The translations under genes and the position numbers were made by a program. From NCBI GenBank assembly GCA_022592435.1, contig JABYQS010000159.1, positions 1 to 64,000 on the forward strand: a stretch of DNA of 64,000 bases, in the 5' to 3' direction. The notes under the pieces were generated by a model. That model searched no databases and had not been told where the DNA came from. It saw only the letters and a program-made list of their open reading frames with translations. The DNA comes from Cerioporus squamosus (taxonomy: Eukaryota > Basidiomycota > Agaricomycetes > Polyporales > Polyporaceae). Every line of letters starts with the position of its first letter. Within the stretch, counting starts at the first letter, position 1. Shown one piece after another: positions 33,739-47,577 of this stretch.

Positions 33739-35524
33739 ATTGAGCGCACGGTCGAGTCTCCGGCTGTCCGCGGCTGTTCAGCACTTGTCAGGGTCGATCA
33801 TCCGTTGCCCGGGTGCCGGCGGGCGTCGTCTAGCAGTCGTGTCTGAGTTTGCCTGTGCGGGTTGCTGGGCACTGTCGCAAGAAGCCCGATGCGTGCGGGC
33901 ATCGTTGAGGGGAGATTCATAGTAACTGTGGACCTCGTTGTGTGTATTAGCATACGAGCACCGTCTGTAATGTGTCAGGAGAGCATGGAACTGAAAGACG
34001 ACATGGTTGCAGTCGTTGCGGGGTGCCGTACTGCGGAGCGAGCAGAGCAGGCAGAGAACAAGAGTTGCACCAGACTGAGCGACGAAGACATTTCCACTCA
34101 GCGACCGGTGCCGGGAAGCACTCCCGTAGTCGATGAACACCGCGAAACTGCATCTGCATAGCATCCCGATAAGCACAAAGCTCAGACGACCGCGCGTTCA
34201 AGCTCCGTTCTGTCAGTGCGTTGACCACTTCAACGTCGGCTCGTCTGAACATGAGTTGGCTGAAGAGCCAGATGATGGTCAGCCACACTGCTGCACGGGG
34301 GCCCGACGCGGGCAAGTAAGCACTTATCCGAGGACGAACTCCAATCGGAAGACATGGCGGCATGGTACTTATCGCCCCTCCATTTGCGACGAAGCAACCA
34401 CCGACATCGTCGAAGTGACGGCGCACACAGCCTCTGCGGAACGCGCCGCCGGGTTCGGGAAGTAGTGCGAAGGGCGAAGTTTGAGCTGCACCCGGCCATC
34501 GACGGCGACGTGTTGCGGGGTGGCACGGCGAGCTGAGAAGGTCAGCATGCCCAGACGGATGCATATGGGCGCACCTCCATCCCCAAGGCGTGCGTGCGTC
34601 TCGTCTGCGGCCGCGTCTTCGCTCATCGCCCCGCGTTCCTCGTCGCGGCATGCGCACCCGGAGCTCGTCCGGAGTGCGTGCTCGAGGAGCTCTGCAGACT
34701 GCGGGCACTCAGACGTGTGCGTGCGCGTTGGGGTCATCCGCTTGCATGGCCCGAGCAGGGGATCGTCCCGCGCATGGGTTATGGGCGGCGGAGGCGGTAC
34801 TCGGGGTGGCACCTAGTCTGCGTCGATCTTCAGCCGCAGTGCGACGGGTTTTCGGACGGGGGCAGCGTGAACGCGCTCAAGCGGATGCGGGAGTTCTACA
34901 CGGACCTGGACAGCAACCCACGTGCTCGGAGCGGCATACGTAGGGCGACGCGAGCATGGCAGAGTTCAGTGCCGGCAGCATCGCGCGACGCGTGAGCGAC
35001 AATGGTACCGGTGCTGTAGAGGCGCATCATCGCGCTATGTATTGGAGAACGCGCGTGCGTACTGCCCGACGGCGTGAGGATGCAGAGGGCGCCCTGCTTG
35101 AAGTCGAGATGCTGCTGCGTGGCGCGGTCGCTCCAGGGTGCGGTCACACGGAGAGAGCAGAGAAGGCGGCGAGCGAGGGTCCCTGGAGGCAGAGCGAAGT
35201 GCAGCAGACGCGCAGAACGCGAGTGGACACAGACGCAGCGTGGAGGGCGTCGAGGAGAGGCGAAAAGCTCAGCGCTCATGGGCGAGAGGACGACGACAGA
35301 GGCGGAATGAGGCAGGAGAGGGACACTGACGTCGATGCGCATACAGGCCGGCGACGTCGGGCTGCAGAACGCGAACGAGGCGCGAGGCGCGAGACGGCGC
35401 ACCACCGGGCTTGGACGCGGGCCGGGGCCGGGCGCTGGCTGTCAAAGAGGGGCGGGCTGTGCAGGTCGCTGTGTGCGGCGTGGGCGGGCTCTGCTCTCTC
35501 TCTCCCTCTGTGCTCGCTGCTGCG
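33739..35524. other. array spacer and G-alpha upstream region, unit 1 to 2
   Basis: No gene supported. The frame at 34956-36800 is a shadow: it runs from upstream sequence through the G-alpha exons in a wrong phase. A protein-like stretch (GGSVNALKRMREFYTDLDSN, about 34859-34918) is kept in every unit but is unidentified. A CT-rich tract directly precedes the G-alpha ATG. Equivalents lie at 43985-45771 and 54218-56103; unit 3 to 4 has an added block at about 54680-54800. Confidence 0.4.
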
Positions 35525-37330
35525 ATGGCCGCCGTCGCTGCCCGCTCCTTCTGGTCCGCCCCCGACCCCGATGACCCGCTCTCGAAGGCCCTCCAGCCGC
35601 CCATCGACGAGACCCCCGAGGAGCGCGCTGCCCGCCTCCGCGAGCTCGAGGACGCTGCCCGGGTCTCGCGCGAGATCGACGACGAGATTGCGGTCTCCCG
35701 CCGCGCGTACGAACGCAGGAAGAAGGCGATCAAGATACTCCTCCTCGGTGCGTCCCCCTCCTCGAGTCTCTGCCCGCTGCCCGCCGACGTCGCCCAGGCC
35801 AGGCCGAGTCCGGCAAGAGCACGACCCTCAAGAGTGCGTCCCCGTCCCCTCTCTCCCGTGCCCTGCTCTGCTCACGCCCCGCAGACTTCCAGCTCGCGTT
35901 CTCGCCCCAGCACTTCCACAAGGAGCGCGCCGCCTGGAAGACCATCATACAGCTCAACCTCATCAGGTCAGTCCTCGTGCACACACCCGCTTCGCGTCCC
36001 CACACCGCCCCGTCACGTCCTGGCTCTCCTGCACACGGGCGTGTCGTCGCCCTCTGGCACTGGACTCTGCGAGATGCGTCTTCCAGTCCACTCGTGCTCT
36101 CCCTGCCTGTAGCTCTTCACGACACACGCCCGCCGATCTGTGTCTGCCCATAGCCTGCTACTTCCTCCACTCTCCCCTGCGTTCACCAGCAGCTAACCGT
36201 CCGTCTCCGTCGTCTCAGAAACATCAAACGGCTGCTCGAGATCCTGCAGGAAGAATGGGAGTCGTCGCTGCAGACAACGACGCCGTCCTCGATTGCAAAG
36301 GGCAAGGGCGTCGCTGGCCGCACGCCGTCGTCGCCCGGGGTGCGCTTCTCGACGTCCCCGCTGAACGACAACCACCGACGCATTCGCATGCGCCTCTCCG
36401 CGCTGCTCCCGATCGAGGCCGAGCTCATGCGCAAGCTGATGCCCGACGGCGGCGCGGCGGACCGCGACGTGTGTGTCCGCGCGGGCAGCGGGTGGAAGGG
36501 CATCCTGACCGCGATCAACGCGAACACGAGCACGGTGCTCCCCGAGAAGCCGCCGCTCGTGCTCGTGTCCGCGATGAAGGGTGCGCAGTCCCGGCCGAGT
36601 ACGGGCGACGCGCGGTTCAAGGACAACCCGACGGCGGTGCTTGCTGCGTGCCGGGACGACATCGTCACGCTGTGGGAGGACGCGATCGTCCAGGGCGTGC
36701 TCAAGAAGCAGAACGCACGCATACAGGATATGCCGGGGTTGTGGGTGTCTCTTGTCTGCTCTGTCCGTGCTCGTTTGCTGACATGCACGTAGCTTTCTGA
36801 ACGACGCGGGGCGGATTGCTGTGATGAACTACGAGCCCACAGATGGTGCGTCCACCGTCTATCCGCACTGCGCCCTTTCTCACAGCAGGCTAGACGACAT
36901 CGTACGCGCGCGCGTACGTACGCTCGGCGTCGAGGAGCACCACTTCACCATGGAGGGCGGTACGTCCCAGGCCTTCCATACTCGAGAGCCCATCTCGATG
37001 CTCACGCGCTCGCACAGGTGCGCTCCTGGGAACGGAGTGGTACATCTACGACGTCGGCGGGAGCCGGAGCGTTGTACGTCCGCTCCCTCTTGCTTTGCTG
37101 CGCCTGCCCGTGTGCCCGTGTGCTGATGTCCTCGCTCCCGGCAGCGACAACACTGGATCCCGTTCTTCGACGACGTGCAGGCGATCATCTTCCTCGCGCC
37201 GCTCGCGTTCAACCTCGTGCTCGAGGAGGACCCGAAGGTGAACCGGCTCGAGGACTCGATCACGCTCTGGCGCCAGGTGTGCGAGAACGCGCTGCTCGCG
37301 AAGACGACGCTCATACTGTTCTTGAACAAG
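35525..37330 (+). CDS. atypical G-protein alpha subunit, copy 2; recognisable C-terminus missing
   Basis: Same eight-exon layout as copy 1, with all splice borders kept and no stop or shift before FLNK. It differs from copy 1 by scattered substitutions; the P-loop, switch I Arg, DVGGSR and NK ending are unchanged. Downstream, at 37462-37498, a short stretch resembling the end of its own fourth exon (VLKKQNA) replaces the sequence found in copy 1. As with copy 1, no NKxD aspartate, TCAT motif or final helix is visible. If translated through, the open frame continues to 38122 with unrelated sequence. Confidence 0.8.
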
Positions 37331-38121
37331 GTGCGTGTCTTGTCCGTGTTCGCAGATTGCACCTCGCTCGTGGCGGCGGCCTCTCCGCTGCTTGGTTGGC
37401 CCGGGATGTGTGCGCTCCGTGTCGCGGTCGGATCGTTGTGTCTCGCTCTGGTTGCCATTCACCAGGGCGTGCTCAAGAAGCAAAACGCGTACATAGATGG
37501 CGGGAAGTGGTCGCGCGTTGTACTCGCATGTGTAGACAGGAAATATATCTTGTTCTCGGCATTATCTGGTGTGCAGTTCGGTGGTGTGAGTGTGCGGTCG
37601 CGGCGAGCAGGTGCGAAGTTCAGCGTCCGGCGGGATCTGTGCCCGACGGCAGGTAGCCTCGTGGCGAGCGCGGTCCGCAAGATCTCCCAGGACGATCGTC
37701 TGCCTCAGTCCCCTTCGTACACACCGTACACACTCCTTCATACGCACTCTCTTCATACACGCTCCTACATACACGCTCTCTGTACAGAGTTACTTGAACA
37801 GCTGGAGTGCTGTCCTCCATGTTGTGCTCTGCTGTGTAGGGCTGCCTGGAGGACTTCGAAGAGCGGAGAGAAGCAGAGGGGCTGGGTACGTGCTCTCCAC
37901 CCGCTGGTTTCGTTTACTCGTCCTGGTTTCCGAGACAGGGAGGAGAAGAGGAATCCCCGGGTGGTTAAGTCGAAGGCGAGTAGAACTTGTCGCGCAGCAG
38001 GCAGAGATATTGTTCGGAAGTCGAGCACAAGCCATGCATTGAGCATAAACTACGAATACATCGACCACTTCCACGATAGAAAGCGCGTAGACAGCCAAGT
38101 CTGCGCTCAGAACTCGCCGTG

Positions 38122-40672
38122 AGCCTCGTTCGCGCGTCGGAGAAGGTTCCGAGACGCGGGCGCCTATCCCGCACTTGGCGAGTCGCGCATCACCGCCGTC
38201 TCTCTGTCTCCTTCCACCACCACCACCGCCGTCCTCTCTGACTCGCGCACTCTCGTCCTGGGCTTGTTCTGCGGCTGTACTGGACATCTGCGAGCCTCGG
38301 ACTCCGCGTTCTGGCCTTCGGCGACTCGTCTCTCACTCTGGACGCGCGGACGCGACACGCTGGCAGCGACCTCGACTGGAGGCCGCGCTGGAGAGCCCGG
38401 GAGCGCCTTGCACGGCTGGGAGGCTCAGCTGGGAGTCGAATGAGCTGCGGAGGTACAGACGAAGGTAAGTGGCTGCTTTTGTGAGAGACTCGGAGTGCGT
38501 ACCTATCCCCATCCCCTACGCGCACGCAAGAGCGCACCTTCCGGACGGCGGCGACACGTTCGCGTTGGCACAAGTATCGCGTGCGGCGCGCTATCACGGC
38601 CGGGAGACGATCGTCTCGCCGCCGTCCTCAACCCGGGAGACTGCGGAACCTCAACGGCGTGCGTTGGCCGGGAGACTGCGAAGACAAGTGAGTCACATGG
38701 CAGGGAGAACAGCAGAAGACAACGACGACGAATGAGCTGACCTTGCGCGCAGTAATCCGGGACAACGTCTGCCGCAATCTCGACGCCATGCCGACGTCTT
38801 GACGACCCCGACGCGTACTTGGCGGCAAGTGGAAGCCCGCTGTTGCTGTGGCGGCCTTCGGCCGCCGCGATGTCGCGGCGCTGACACCAAGGTGAGTCCA
38901 AGTCAGAGGTGCGTATGGAGCAGACCGCGGACGCGTGCTGACCTCTCGAAGCACAGATCCCGCCGCGCTATGGCACGGTGACACGTCTCCCGGCAGGCCG
39001 GGAGACACCTGTGTCTGCCCGGGAGCGCGCGCATAGGACTTGCGACGGTCCCGACCCGGCGTCAGAGCTCTGGAAGTCGGAAAAGAGGCCGGGAGCGCCT
39101 GGTACAGCTGGGAGGCTCCAGAGGCCGAACATGACCTGAGAGAACAAAGGTAAGTGGCTGCTTTTGTGTGAGGCTCGGAGTACGTGCCTATTCCCCACCC
39201 CCCACGCACACTGCCCAAGAGCGCATCTCGTCGCACGGCTGCTGCACGTTCGCTTTGCACCAGCATCTCGCCGCCGTCTGCAGCCCGGGAGTCGCGTCGC
39301 GAGGATGCAAGACTTCGGCGGCTGGCGTCGGTGACGACAACAAGGTGAGTTGTCTGGAAGGTGGAGAACAGCAGACAAGACAACGATTGAACTGACCTTG
39401 CACACAGTCTATCAACTGCAGTCAAGAGTCCGCTGGAAGACCACCGAGAGGACGTCTGCTGTGGTCTCAACTCCACGCAGACGTCTTTGGCGACCGGGAC
39501 ATCGTACGTCGCGCCGCCGGTACTGTGAGGAAGCCCGCTGTGGTTGCGGGCAGCCTGCGGCCGCCGCGATGGAGCGGCGCCGACATGAAGGTGAGTCGGA
39601 GTCTAGGTGCGTATGGAGGAGAAGCTAGCGGACGCGCGCTGACCTCTTGAAGCAGAGATCCCACCGGGCCATGGCGCCGCGACACGTCTCCCGGCAGGCC
39701 GGGAGACACCCATGTCTGCCCGGGAGCGCGCGCATCGAGGATGCCGTCGCGTGTCGTTCGCGACGGTGACAGAGGTCTAGAAGCCGGAAAACAGGTGAGC
39801 CAAGGTGTGTATGGGCGAACAGAGGACACGTACCGAGTGTTGCTGACTTTCTGACGCATGATGGCCGTCCAGGGCATGCGTGATGTGGCGCGGCGAGGAC
39901 GCGTCGACACAGAGTGCCCGGCAGGCCTCGCAACTTGCCCGGGAGCGCTGGAATCAGCGGAGCGAAGACCTCCGGGCGTCGAGCAAGACCTCGGCGCAGT
40001 CCGGGAGACGTCGAATGAGACCGCCGGGAGGTCAACGACGGCGGTGGGGGCGGAGCCCGGGAGAGGGCGCGGACCCGTAGACGCAAGCCCGGGAGCGCCT
40101 TCAGCGCGATGTGACGCCGCGCAGGGTCTGGAAAACGAGGTGAGTTCGAGTGCCGGGTGCGTGGGGAGACGCGAAGATGACTTACGCATATGTGGGCTGA
40201 CGTTGCTGCAGAACCCGGGCGACGCTCAAGCCCATGGCGCAGGCCAGGAGTTCGCCAATGCGGACGTGCCGTGTGCATATGCGTCCGGGGCGCAGCCGGG
40301 AGGCAAGTGATCGCGAAGGGCGAGGAGCCCGGGAGATGCGTTGACTTCGCTAGAGCATGCCTGGGAGCATCAAGCACCGGCGACCGCAAGGCAACTCTGC
40401 GCCAAGTCTGAAAAAGACCAGTGAGTTCAAGCTTTGCAGGTGCACGAAGCGGGGAATTCGACTTACGAGCGTCCGCAGACTCGTCCCGTAGACGTTCGCT
40501 ACTGCTCGGCGGCCGTCCATCGCCCCGGAAGTCCTGTCGGTGATACAGGTAAGCACGAGTACTTGCAGACAAGGTGAGATCGCGCTTACCTAACACATCG
40601 CTGACCGCCTCAGCTCGAGGTCAGGGTTGTGGTCTGAAGACCCCGCGCGCGACGGACACAATCACCGTGTTC
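38122..40672 (+). repeat. CCGGGAG-rich, splice-site-bounded modules, unit 2
   Basis: Same module series as in unit 1, nearly identical in sequence, with the donor block at about 38465 and 39150. Confidence 0.6.
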
Positions 40673-42494
40673 GACTCAACACGGAGTGCCCTTGTTGAAA
40701 GCAAAGCAGAGCTCGCAGTAGTCCGTCGCGTCCTGCGACGTGTCTGCTGGCTTTGAAGTCGAGAAGACTGTGAGTCAGTACGGTCGCCGCGTCGACGCTG
40801 TTTCCAACAACGTATTTCATCGTATAGGTCGCGCGATCGACGAGGGGCGAAGGAGGCAGAACATGTAGTGAGAAAATGGCCACGTTCAACACGGGATGGG
40901 ACACCGTGGACTCCTACAAGACGGTGTGGATGGGGCATGCGCTGGCCGGGATGCGAGCGGAGATGGGAAGGAATGAGGTAAGAGCCGGCCGACATGAAGG
41001 GTGTTGTCGCCGCCGCTCGTGAGCGTCGTGTCGCTGCGATGTGACACGTCAACAACGGCTCTGCAGTGGGACGGCGAGGTAGGTACGTACCTCAGGACTC
41101 TCCGTGTGTGGGGCTTCCCGGCTGAGCACGTCGCAAAAAGCGGCTGCTGATGTCTTCGGAATCGACGTCGCGAGCTGCGACCGATGGAGGTATGTTGAGA
41201 AGACAGGAAACGATGACAGGTGATGAGATGTACATACCTGCGCCGTAATGCAACCACATTGAATCAGTCGTGTGCGAGATCTTGTGTGTCGTGCGAAGAG
41301 GGAGCGTGGGCGTGAAGAACACCGGTCGAGTGACAAGGCTCAGAGATGGGAGTATGTGTCGCGCAGACAGCGGGGGGGAAGGGAGGACAGTGGGGGTGGA
41401 GGTGGGGAGAGGGAGACATGCGGTCGCGAAAGGAGGACGACCCTCCCGTCCCAGATTCCGATCGCGCGTCTCGTCGATGTGAAGGGAGGCGGGCAATGTC
41501 TACAGTGGTTAGCGAGCTTGCCACCGCCTGCTCGGCGCCCTCGTTTCTCCGTCGGCACAATCCGATACCTTTCGACTCGAGAGTCGTGTGCGCCGAGCTG
41601 TGAAGTTTCTAGTTGTTCAGACATGGCTCAGCTGGAAATTGGAGAGTTGTGTTAGTTCCCAGAGCCGTACCACGAGGGTTCGGTATACTGACATAGTTGC
41701 AGTGTCTGAAGCAGCTTGCCAAGTGACAACGTCATGCGTCCGTCGCCGTCGGAAATATGAGCGGCGGTACAAACCTCTCGTGTACCATGCTCCGGCCATA
41801 ATTTTCGCGTTTCAAATGAGAACTTGAAGATCGTCCGCTTGTCGGTCTTCTCTTCCAGCATTCCACTGCGCCCTCCCGGGAGTGGCATCCAGATCTGTTC
41901 TGCAACCCGAGCTCATTGTTCCCGAACTGAAGAGAGGTTTCTGCACGTCCAGCACTCGCAAATTCAGCACACTGAGTACGCTCGATCCCGATTCCCTGCC
42001 ATCGCAGAACGAAGCAGGATACACGCTACGGACATCTCCATGTATACCCGGCATACGGAGACATGGCTCCCGGTCTCCAGTTTCGAGTCCCGCATCTTCC
42101 TTATTCCCTTGTCCCTGGCACTGCATCGGATCGCCCGAGCATAGTTTACGCTTCCAGCCATACTGATGCAAAGATGTTTCACTCAGTCTTCTGGGCTTCT
42201 GGCGGCAAGGCTGGAGCTTTCCAATGCCGCGGTGGGTGTCTGCCCGCGGGACAAGGGCATTCTCCCTGCTTCAATAGAGCATACCTATGTCGCTTTCAAG
42301 CTCCTTCCAACCGAAGATGGCAATCTCCAATGCACTCAGTATCGCGCTGAGCATTGAGCAAGTGTGCACGAGCGAGAGAACTACCTCGAGCGTCGAGGCG
42401 GCATGCGCATACACCGCTCCTGGGCCTGAATGTGAATTGTTCCTTGAAGAGCCAAGATTTCCCAAGCCTCGGAGTCTAGGCTTGTGAAGTATGC

Positions 42495-42638
42495 ATGTCA
42501 TGCCGCGTTGCTATCCGTCGGGTGCTTGTAACGGCTCTCCAAAAGTTCGGACTCAGTGCTAAGCAGACTAAGACCGAAGTCATGGTATCCTCGCTGTCGC
42601 TGTCTGCACCTCAGGCCGGGCATACATCTACTGAATGA
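42495..42638 (+). pseudogene. reverse-transcriptase-like fragment, unit 2
   Basis: Same 47-codon frame as 32251-32394, without change that I can see. Confidence 0.35.
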
Positions 42639-43618
42639 AAGTGCCTCTCGAGATTAAGGGTCGACAAGATCCAAGGACACGGACTCGGACTCGGACTTGG
42701 AGTTGAGCATCTCCGGGTACACCGATTCATCTCGCAAGAAACTACGCTTGTGCTGCGATGCGACGTGGACGGAGGGCCAGTGCACCGTCTTCTGCCAAGC
42801 GAAATTGCACACAGGCTCGATACGATGTGGACGGAGCAAGAAGCCTGCTCGTCGACTGACCTGTCCACACAACCTACTCCTTCCCATTTCTAGCACGAGC
42901 TGGTAGCTGGTGGGGTATATGAGCATCGAGTACATGGCTGCGGCTCCTGGACTTGGAGGGAAACCTCGACGCGTACATGGGAGACATAACCCGACACTCA
43001 CAGCTTTGTTTCTTCCCGTGCTTGGCATGCTGTCGCTCGGATCGCCCGAGCAGACATCGCTCGTTTACGCGGAGCTGTCTCAGCCACCTCCCTGGGTCCC
43101 AAACGGCAAAACGCGGCCAAGACGTATACAGCGGGTCTCATGAGTAAATGAAAATCAGATGTATTCTCGAGACATGGCGGCAGCAAGACACAGTACTACT
43201 GCAACCCTCGAGGCGCAACTCGAAGCTGCCAGCTATAAGCACTGGCAGCAGACATGCACGCAGAACGACGCTCGCCAAGTCTCCGGCCCTCTGAGCTCTG
43301 CACAAACAGACGATGGTACTCAGAATGCTGAGCACAGCCGTACGAAGCAATCATGACGCATAGTAAACGGAACTCCCGCATAGCCGCGTAAGACGTGCGC
43401 GTAGACGAGACCCAAGCCTGTGGATACGACGCGTACCACGGCGCATCTCCTCTGTTTTCCCGAGCTCTCACCCCAATCCCCAGCGACGCCAAGACACGGT
43501 CAGCGGGCGGCGGCCCCGCTGCCCGCTTCCTACACATTATGTGAATGCGGATGACTGAGCCATGCGCCGAGAGCCGAGGGCGCGCGTGAGCTTCGGACTT
43601 GGCGGTGTGGAGGAGCGG

Positions 43619-43984
43619 TATATATACTAGGTCGGCGGGCTTGGTGTTCTGTACTCACCTTGTCGTCTGCTCCCGCCATCCGGTCCGTGCAGTCGTCTCC
43701 GCTCCCCTCTCTCTGCCTTCGCCTGTGGCACCCTCTACTGTGCAGCTGCCATCCTCGCCGTCGTCGCCATCGCTGCCCACGCGGACTTCACGCCAGGCTC
43801 GGAGCGTGCATGCAAGAATGGGGATGGCGGGTTCTTCAGGACGGTATGTCTTGTGTCCCATCTTGGCATGTGTTCCCCAGTACTCACTTGATGCACAGTA
43901 CAGCCCGTCCCCTGCGCATTCGGGATTGGTATGGGTGAGTCGAGCTTTGTTTTGAGGACCGCACACGTGGTGCTCCCAGGCTAG
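43619..43984 (+). pseudogene. possible eroded small secreted peptide gene, unit 2
   Basis: Same structure as 33374-33738, with one extra T in the stretch between TATA box and frame. Confidence 0.28.
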
Positions 43985-45771
43985 ATTGAGCGCACGGTCG
44001 AGTCTCCGGCTGTCCGCGGCTGTTCAGCACTTGTCAGGGTCGATCATCCGTTGCCCGGGTGCCGGCGGGCGTCGTCTAGCAGTCGTGTCTGAGTTTGCCT
44101 GTGCGGGTTGCTGGGCACTGTCGCAAGAAGCCCGATGCGTGCGGGCATCGTTGAGGGGAGATTCATAGTAACTGTGGACCTCGTTGTGTGTATTAGCATA
44201 CGAGCACCGTCTGTAATGTGTCAGGAGAGCATGGAACTGAAAGACGACATGGTTGCAGTCGTTGCGGGGTGCCGTACTGCGGAGCGAGCAGAGCAGGCAG
44301 AGAACAAGAGTTGCACCAGACTGAGCGACGAAGACATTTCCACTCAGCGACCGGTGCCGGGAAGCACTCCCGTAGTCGATGAACACCGCGAAACTGCATC
44401 TGCATAGCATCCCGATAAGCACAAAGCTCAGACGACCGCGCGTTCAAGCTCCGTTCTGTCAGTGCGTTGACCACTTCAACGTCGGCTCGTCTGAACATGA
44501 GTTGGCTGAAGAGCCAGATGATGGTCAGCCACACTGCTGCACGGGGGCCCGACGCGGGCAAGTAAGCACTTATCCGAGGACGAACTCCAATCGGAAGACA
44601 TGGCGGCATGGTACTTATCGCCCCTCCATTTGCGACGAAGCAACCACCGACATCGTCGAAGTGACGGCGCACACAGCCTCTGCGGAACGCGCCGCCGGGT
44701 TCGGGAAGTAGTGCGAAGGGCGAAGTTTGAGCTGCACCCGGCCATCGACGGCGACGTGTTGCGGGGTGGCACGGCGAGCTGAGAAGGTCAGCATGCCCAG
44801 ACGGATGCATATGGGCGCACCTCCATCCCCAAGGCGTGCGTGCGTCTCGTCTGCGGCCGCGTCTTCGCTCATCGCCCCGCGTTCCTCGTCGCGGCATGCG
44901 CACCCGGAGCTCGTCCGGAGTGCGTGCTCGAGGAGCTCTGCAGACTGCGGGCACTCAGACGTGTGCGTGCGCGTTGGGGTCATCCGCTTGCATGGCCCGA
45001 GCAGGGGATCGTCCCCGCGCATGGGTTATGGGCGGCGGAGGCGGTACTCGGGGTGGCACCTAGTCTGCGTCGATCTTCAGCCGCAGTGCGACGGGTTTTC
45101 GGACGGGGGCAGCGTGAACGCGCTCAAGCGGATGCGGGAGTTCTACACGGACCTGGACAGCAACCCACGTGCTCGGAGCGGCATACGTAGGGCGACGCGA
45201 GCATGGCAGAGTTCAGTGCCGGCAGCATCGCGCGACGCGTGAGCGACAATGGTACCGGTGCTGTAGAGGCGCATCATCGCGCTATGTATTGGAGAACGCG
45301 CGTGCGTACTGCCCGACGGCGTGAGGATGCAGAGGGCGCCCTGCTTGAAGTCGAGATGCTGCTGCGTGGCGCGGTCGCTCCAGGGTGCGGTCACACGGAG
45401 AGAGCAGAGAAGGCGGCGAGCGAGGGTCCCTGGAGGCAGAGCGAAGTGCAGCAGACGCGCAGAACGCGAGTGGACACAGACGCAGCGTGGAGGGCGTCGA
45501 GGAGAGGCGAAAAGCTCAGCGCTCATGGGCGAGAGGACGACGACAGAGGCGGAATGAGGCAGGAGAGGGACACTGACGTCGATGCGCATACAGGCCGGCG
45601 ACGTCGGGCTGCAGAACGCGAACGAGGCGCGAGGCGCGAGACGGCGCACCACCGGGCTTGGACGCGGGCCGGGGCCGGGCGCTGGCTGTCAAAGAGGGGC
45701 GGGCTGTGCAGGTCGCTGTGTGCGGCGTGGGCGGGCTCTGCTCTCTCTCTCCCTCTGTGCTCGCTGCTGCG

Positions 45772-47577
45772 ATGGCCGCCGTCGCTGCCCGCTCCTTCTG
45801 GTCCGCCCCCGACCCCGATGACCCGCTCTCGAAGGCCCTCCAGCCGCCCATCGACGAGACCCCCGAGGAGCGCGCTGCCCGCCTCCGCGAGCTCGAGGAC
45901 GCTGCCCGGGTCTCGCGCGAGATCGACGACGAGATTGCGGTCTCCCGCCGCGCGTACGAACGCAGGAAGAAGGCGATCAAGATACTCCTCCTCGGTGCGT
46001 CCCCCTCCTCGAGTCTCTGCCCGCTGCCCGCCGACGTCGCCCAGGCCAGGCCGAGTCCGGCAAGAGCACGACCCTCAAGAGTGCGTCCCCGTCCCCTCTC
46101 TCCCGTGCCCTGCTCTGCTCACGCCCCGCAGACTTCCAGCTCGCGTTCTCGCCCCAGCACTTCCACAAGGAGCGCGCCGCCTGGAAGACCATCATACAGC
46201 TCAACCTCATCAGGTCAGTCCTCGTGCACACACCCGCTTCGCGTCCCCACACCGCCCCGTCACGTCCTGGCTCTCCTGCACACGGGCGTGTCGTCGCCCT
46301 CTGGCACTGGACTCTGCGAGATGCGTCTTCCAGTCCACTCGTGCTCTCCCTGCCTGTAGCTCTTCACGACACACGCCCGCCGATCTGTGTCTGCCCATAG
46401 CCTGCTACTTCCTCCACTCTCCCCTGCGTTCACCAGCAGCTAACCGTCCGTCTCCGTCGTCTCAGAAACATCAAACGGCTGCTCGAGATCCTGCAGGAAG
46501 AATGGGAGTCGTCGCTGCAGACAACGACGCCGTCCTCGATTGCAAAGGGCAAGGGCGTCGCTGGCCGCACGCCGTCGTCGCCCGGGGTGCGCTTCTCGAC
46601 GTCCCCGCTGAACGACAACCACCGACGCATTCGCATGCGCCTCTCCGCGCTGCTCCCGATCGAGGCCGAGCTCATGCGCAAGCTGATGCCCGACGGCGGC
46701 GCGGCGGACCGCGACGTGTGTGTCCGCGCGGGCAGCGGGTGGAAGGGCATCCTGACCGCGATCAACGCGAACACGAGCACGGTGCTCCCCGAGAAGCCGC
46801 CGCTCGTGCTCGTGTCCGCGATGAAGGGTGCGCAGTCCCGGCCGAGTACGGGCGACGCGCGGTTCAAGGACAACCCGACGGCGGTGCTTGCTGCGTGCCG
46901 GGACGACATCGTCACGCTGTGGGAGGACGCGATCGTCCAGGGCGTGCTCAAGAAGCAGAACGCACGCATACAGGATATGCCGGGGTTGTGGGTGTCTCTT
47001 GTCTGCTCTGTCCGTGCTCGTTTGCTGACATGCACGTAGCTTTCTGAACGACGCGGGGCGGATTGCTGTGATGAACTACGAGCCCACAGATGGTGCGTCC
47101 ACCGTCTATCCGCACTGCGCCCTTTCTCACAGCAGGCTAGACGACATCGTACGCGCGCGCGTACGTACGCTCGGCGTCGAGGAGCACCACTTCACCATGG
47201 AGGGCGGTACGTCCCAGGCCTTCCATACTCGAGAGCCCATCTCGATGCTCACGCGCTCGCACAGGTGCGCTCCTGGGAACGGAGTGGTACATCTACGACG
47301 TCGGCGGGAGCCGGAGCGTTGTACGTCCGCTCCCTCTTGCTTTGCTGCGCCTGCCCGTGTGCCCGTGTGCTGATGTCCTCGCTCCCGGCAGCGACAACAC
47401 TGGATCCCGTTCTTCGACGACGTGCAGGCGATCATCTTCCTCGCGCCGCTCGCGTTCAACCTCGTGCTCGAGGAGGACCCGAAGGTGAACCGGCTCGAGG
47501 ACTCGATCACGCTCTGGCGCCAGGTGTGCGAGAACGCGCTGCTCGCGAAGACGACGCTCATACTGTTCTTGAACAAG
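45772..47577 (+). CDS. atypical G-protein alpha subunit, copy 3; recognisable C-terminus missing
   Basis: I see no difference from copy 2 through the coding region or the roughly 560 bp upstream, so it is the product of the latest duplication or a collapsed/expanded assembly repeat. Motifs and missing parts are as in copy 2. The downstream sequence leaves the shared path at about 47.90 kb, where a GTAG is absent and small indels begin, so any tail read beyond NK is different from copies 1 and 2. That argues against the open frame after NK being constrained coding sequence. Confidence 0.8.

Larger units (their letters stand above)
25295..35524 (+). repeat. array unit 1
   Basis: G-alpha copy 1 followed by spacer. 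From about 27.33 kb on, the unit is almost base-for-base the same as unit 2. The few differences I noticed are nearly all one-base length changes in short homopolymers. The G-alpha part itself differs from copies 2 and 3 by scattered substitutions. Confidence 0.9.
35525..45771 (+). repeat. array unit 2
   Basis: G-alpha copy 2, which reads the same as copy 3, and a spacer matching unit 1. The block 27.33-37.65 kb is therefore the repeated segment of the most recent duplication, with its breakpoint in the tail of the G-alpha gene. Confidence 0.9.

Noticed and set aside
34956..36800. 614-codon open frame (also at 45203-47047) that covers the G-alpha exons in another phase
   Set aside because: It reads through introns and across conserved G-alpha exons in the wrong frame, is Arg/Pro/Ala-rich, and exists only because the exons are GC-rich. 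The spliced G-alpha model explains the sequence.
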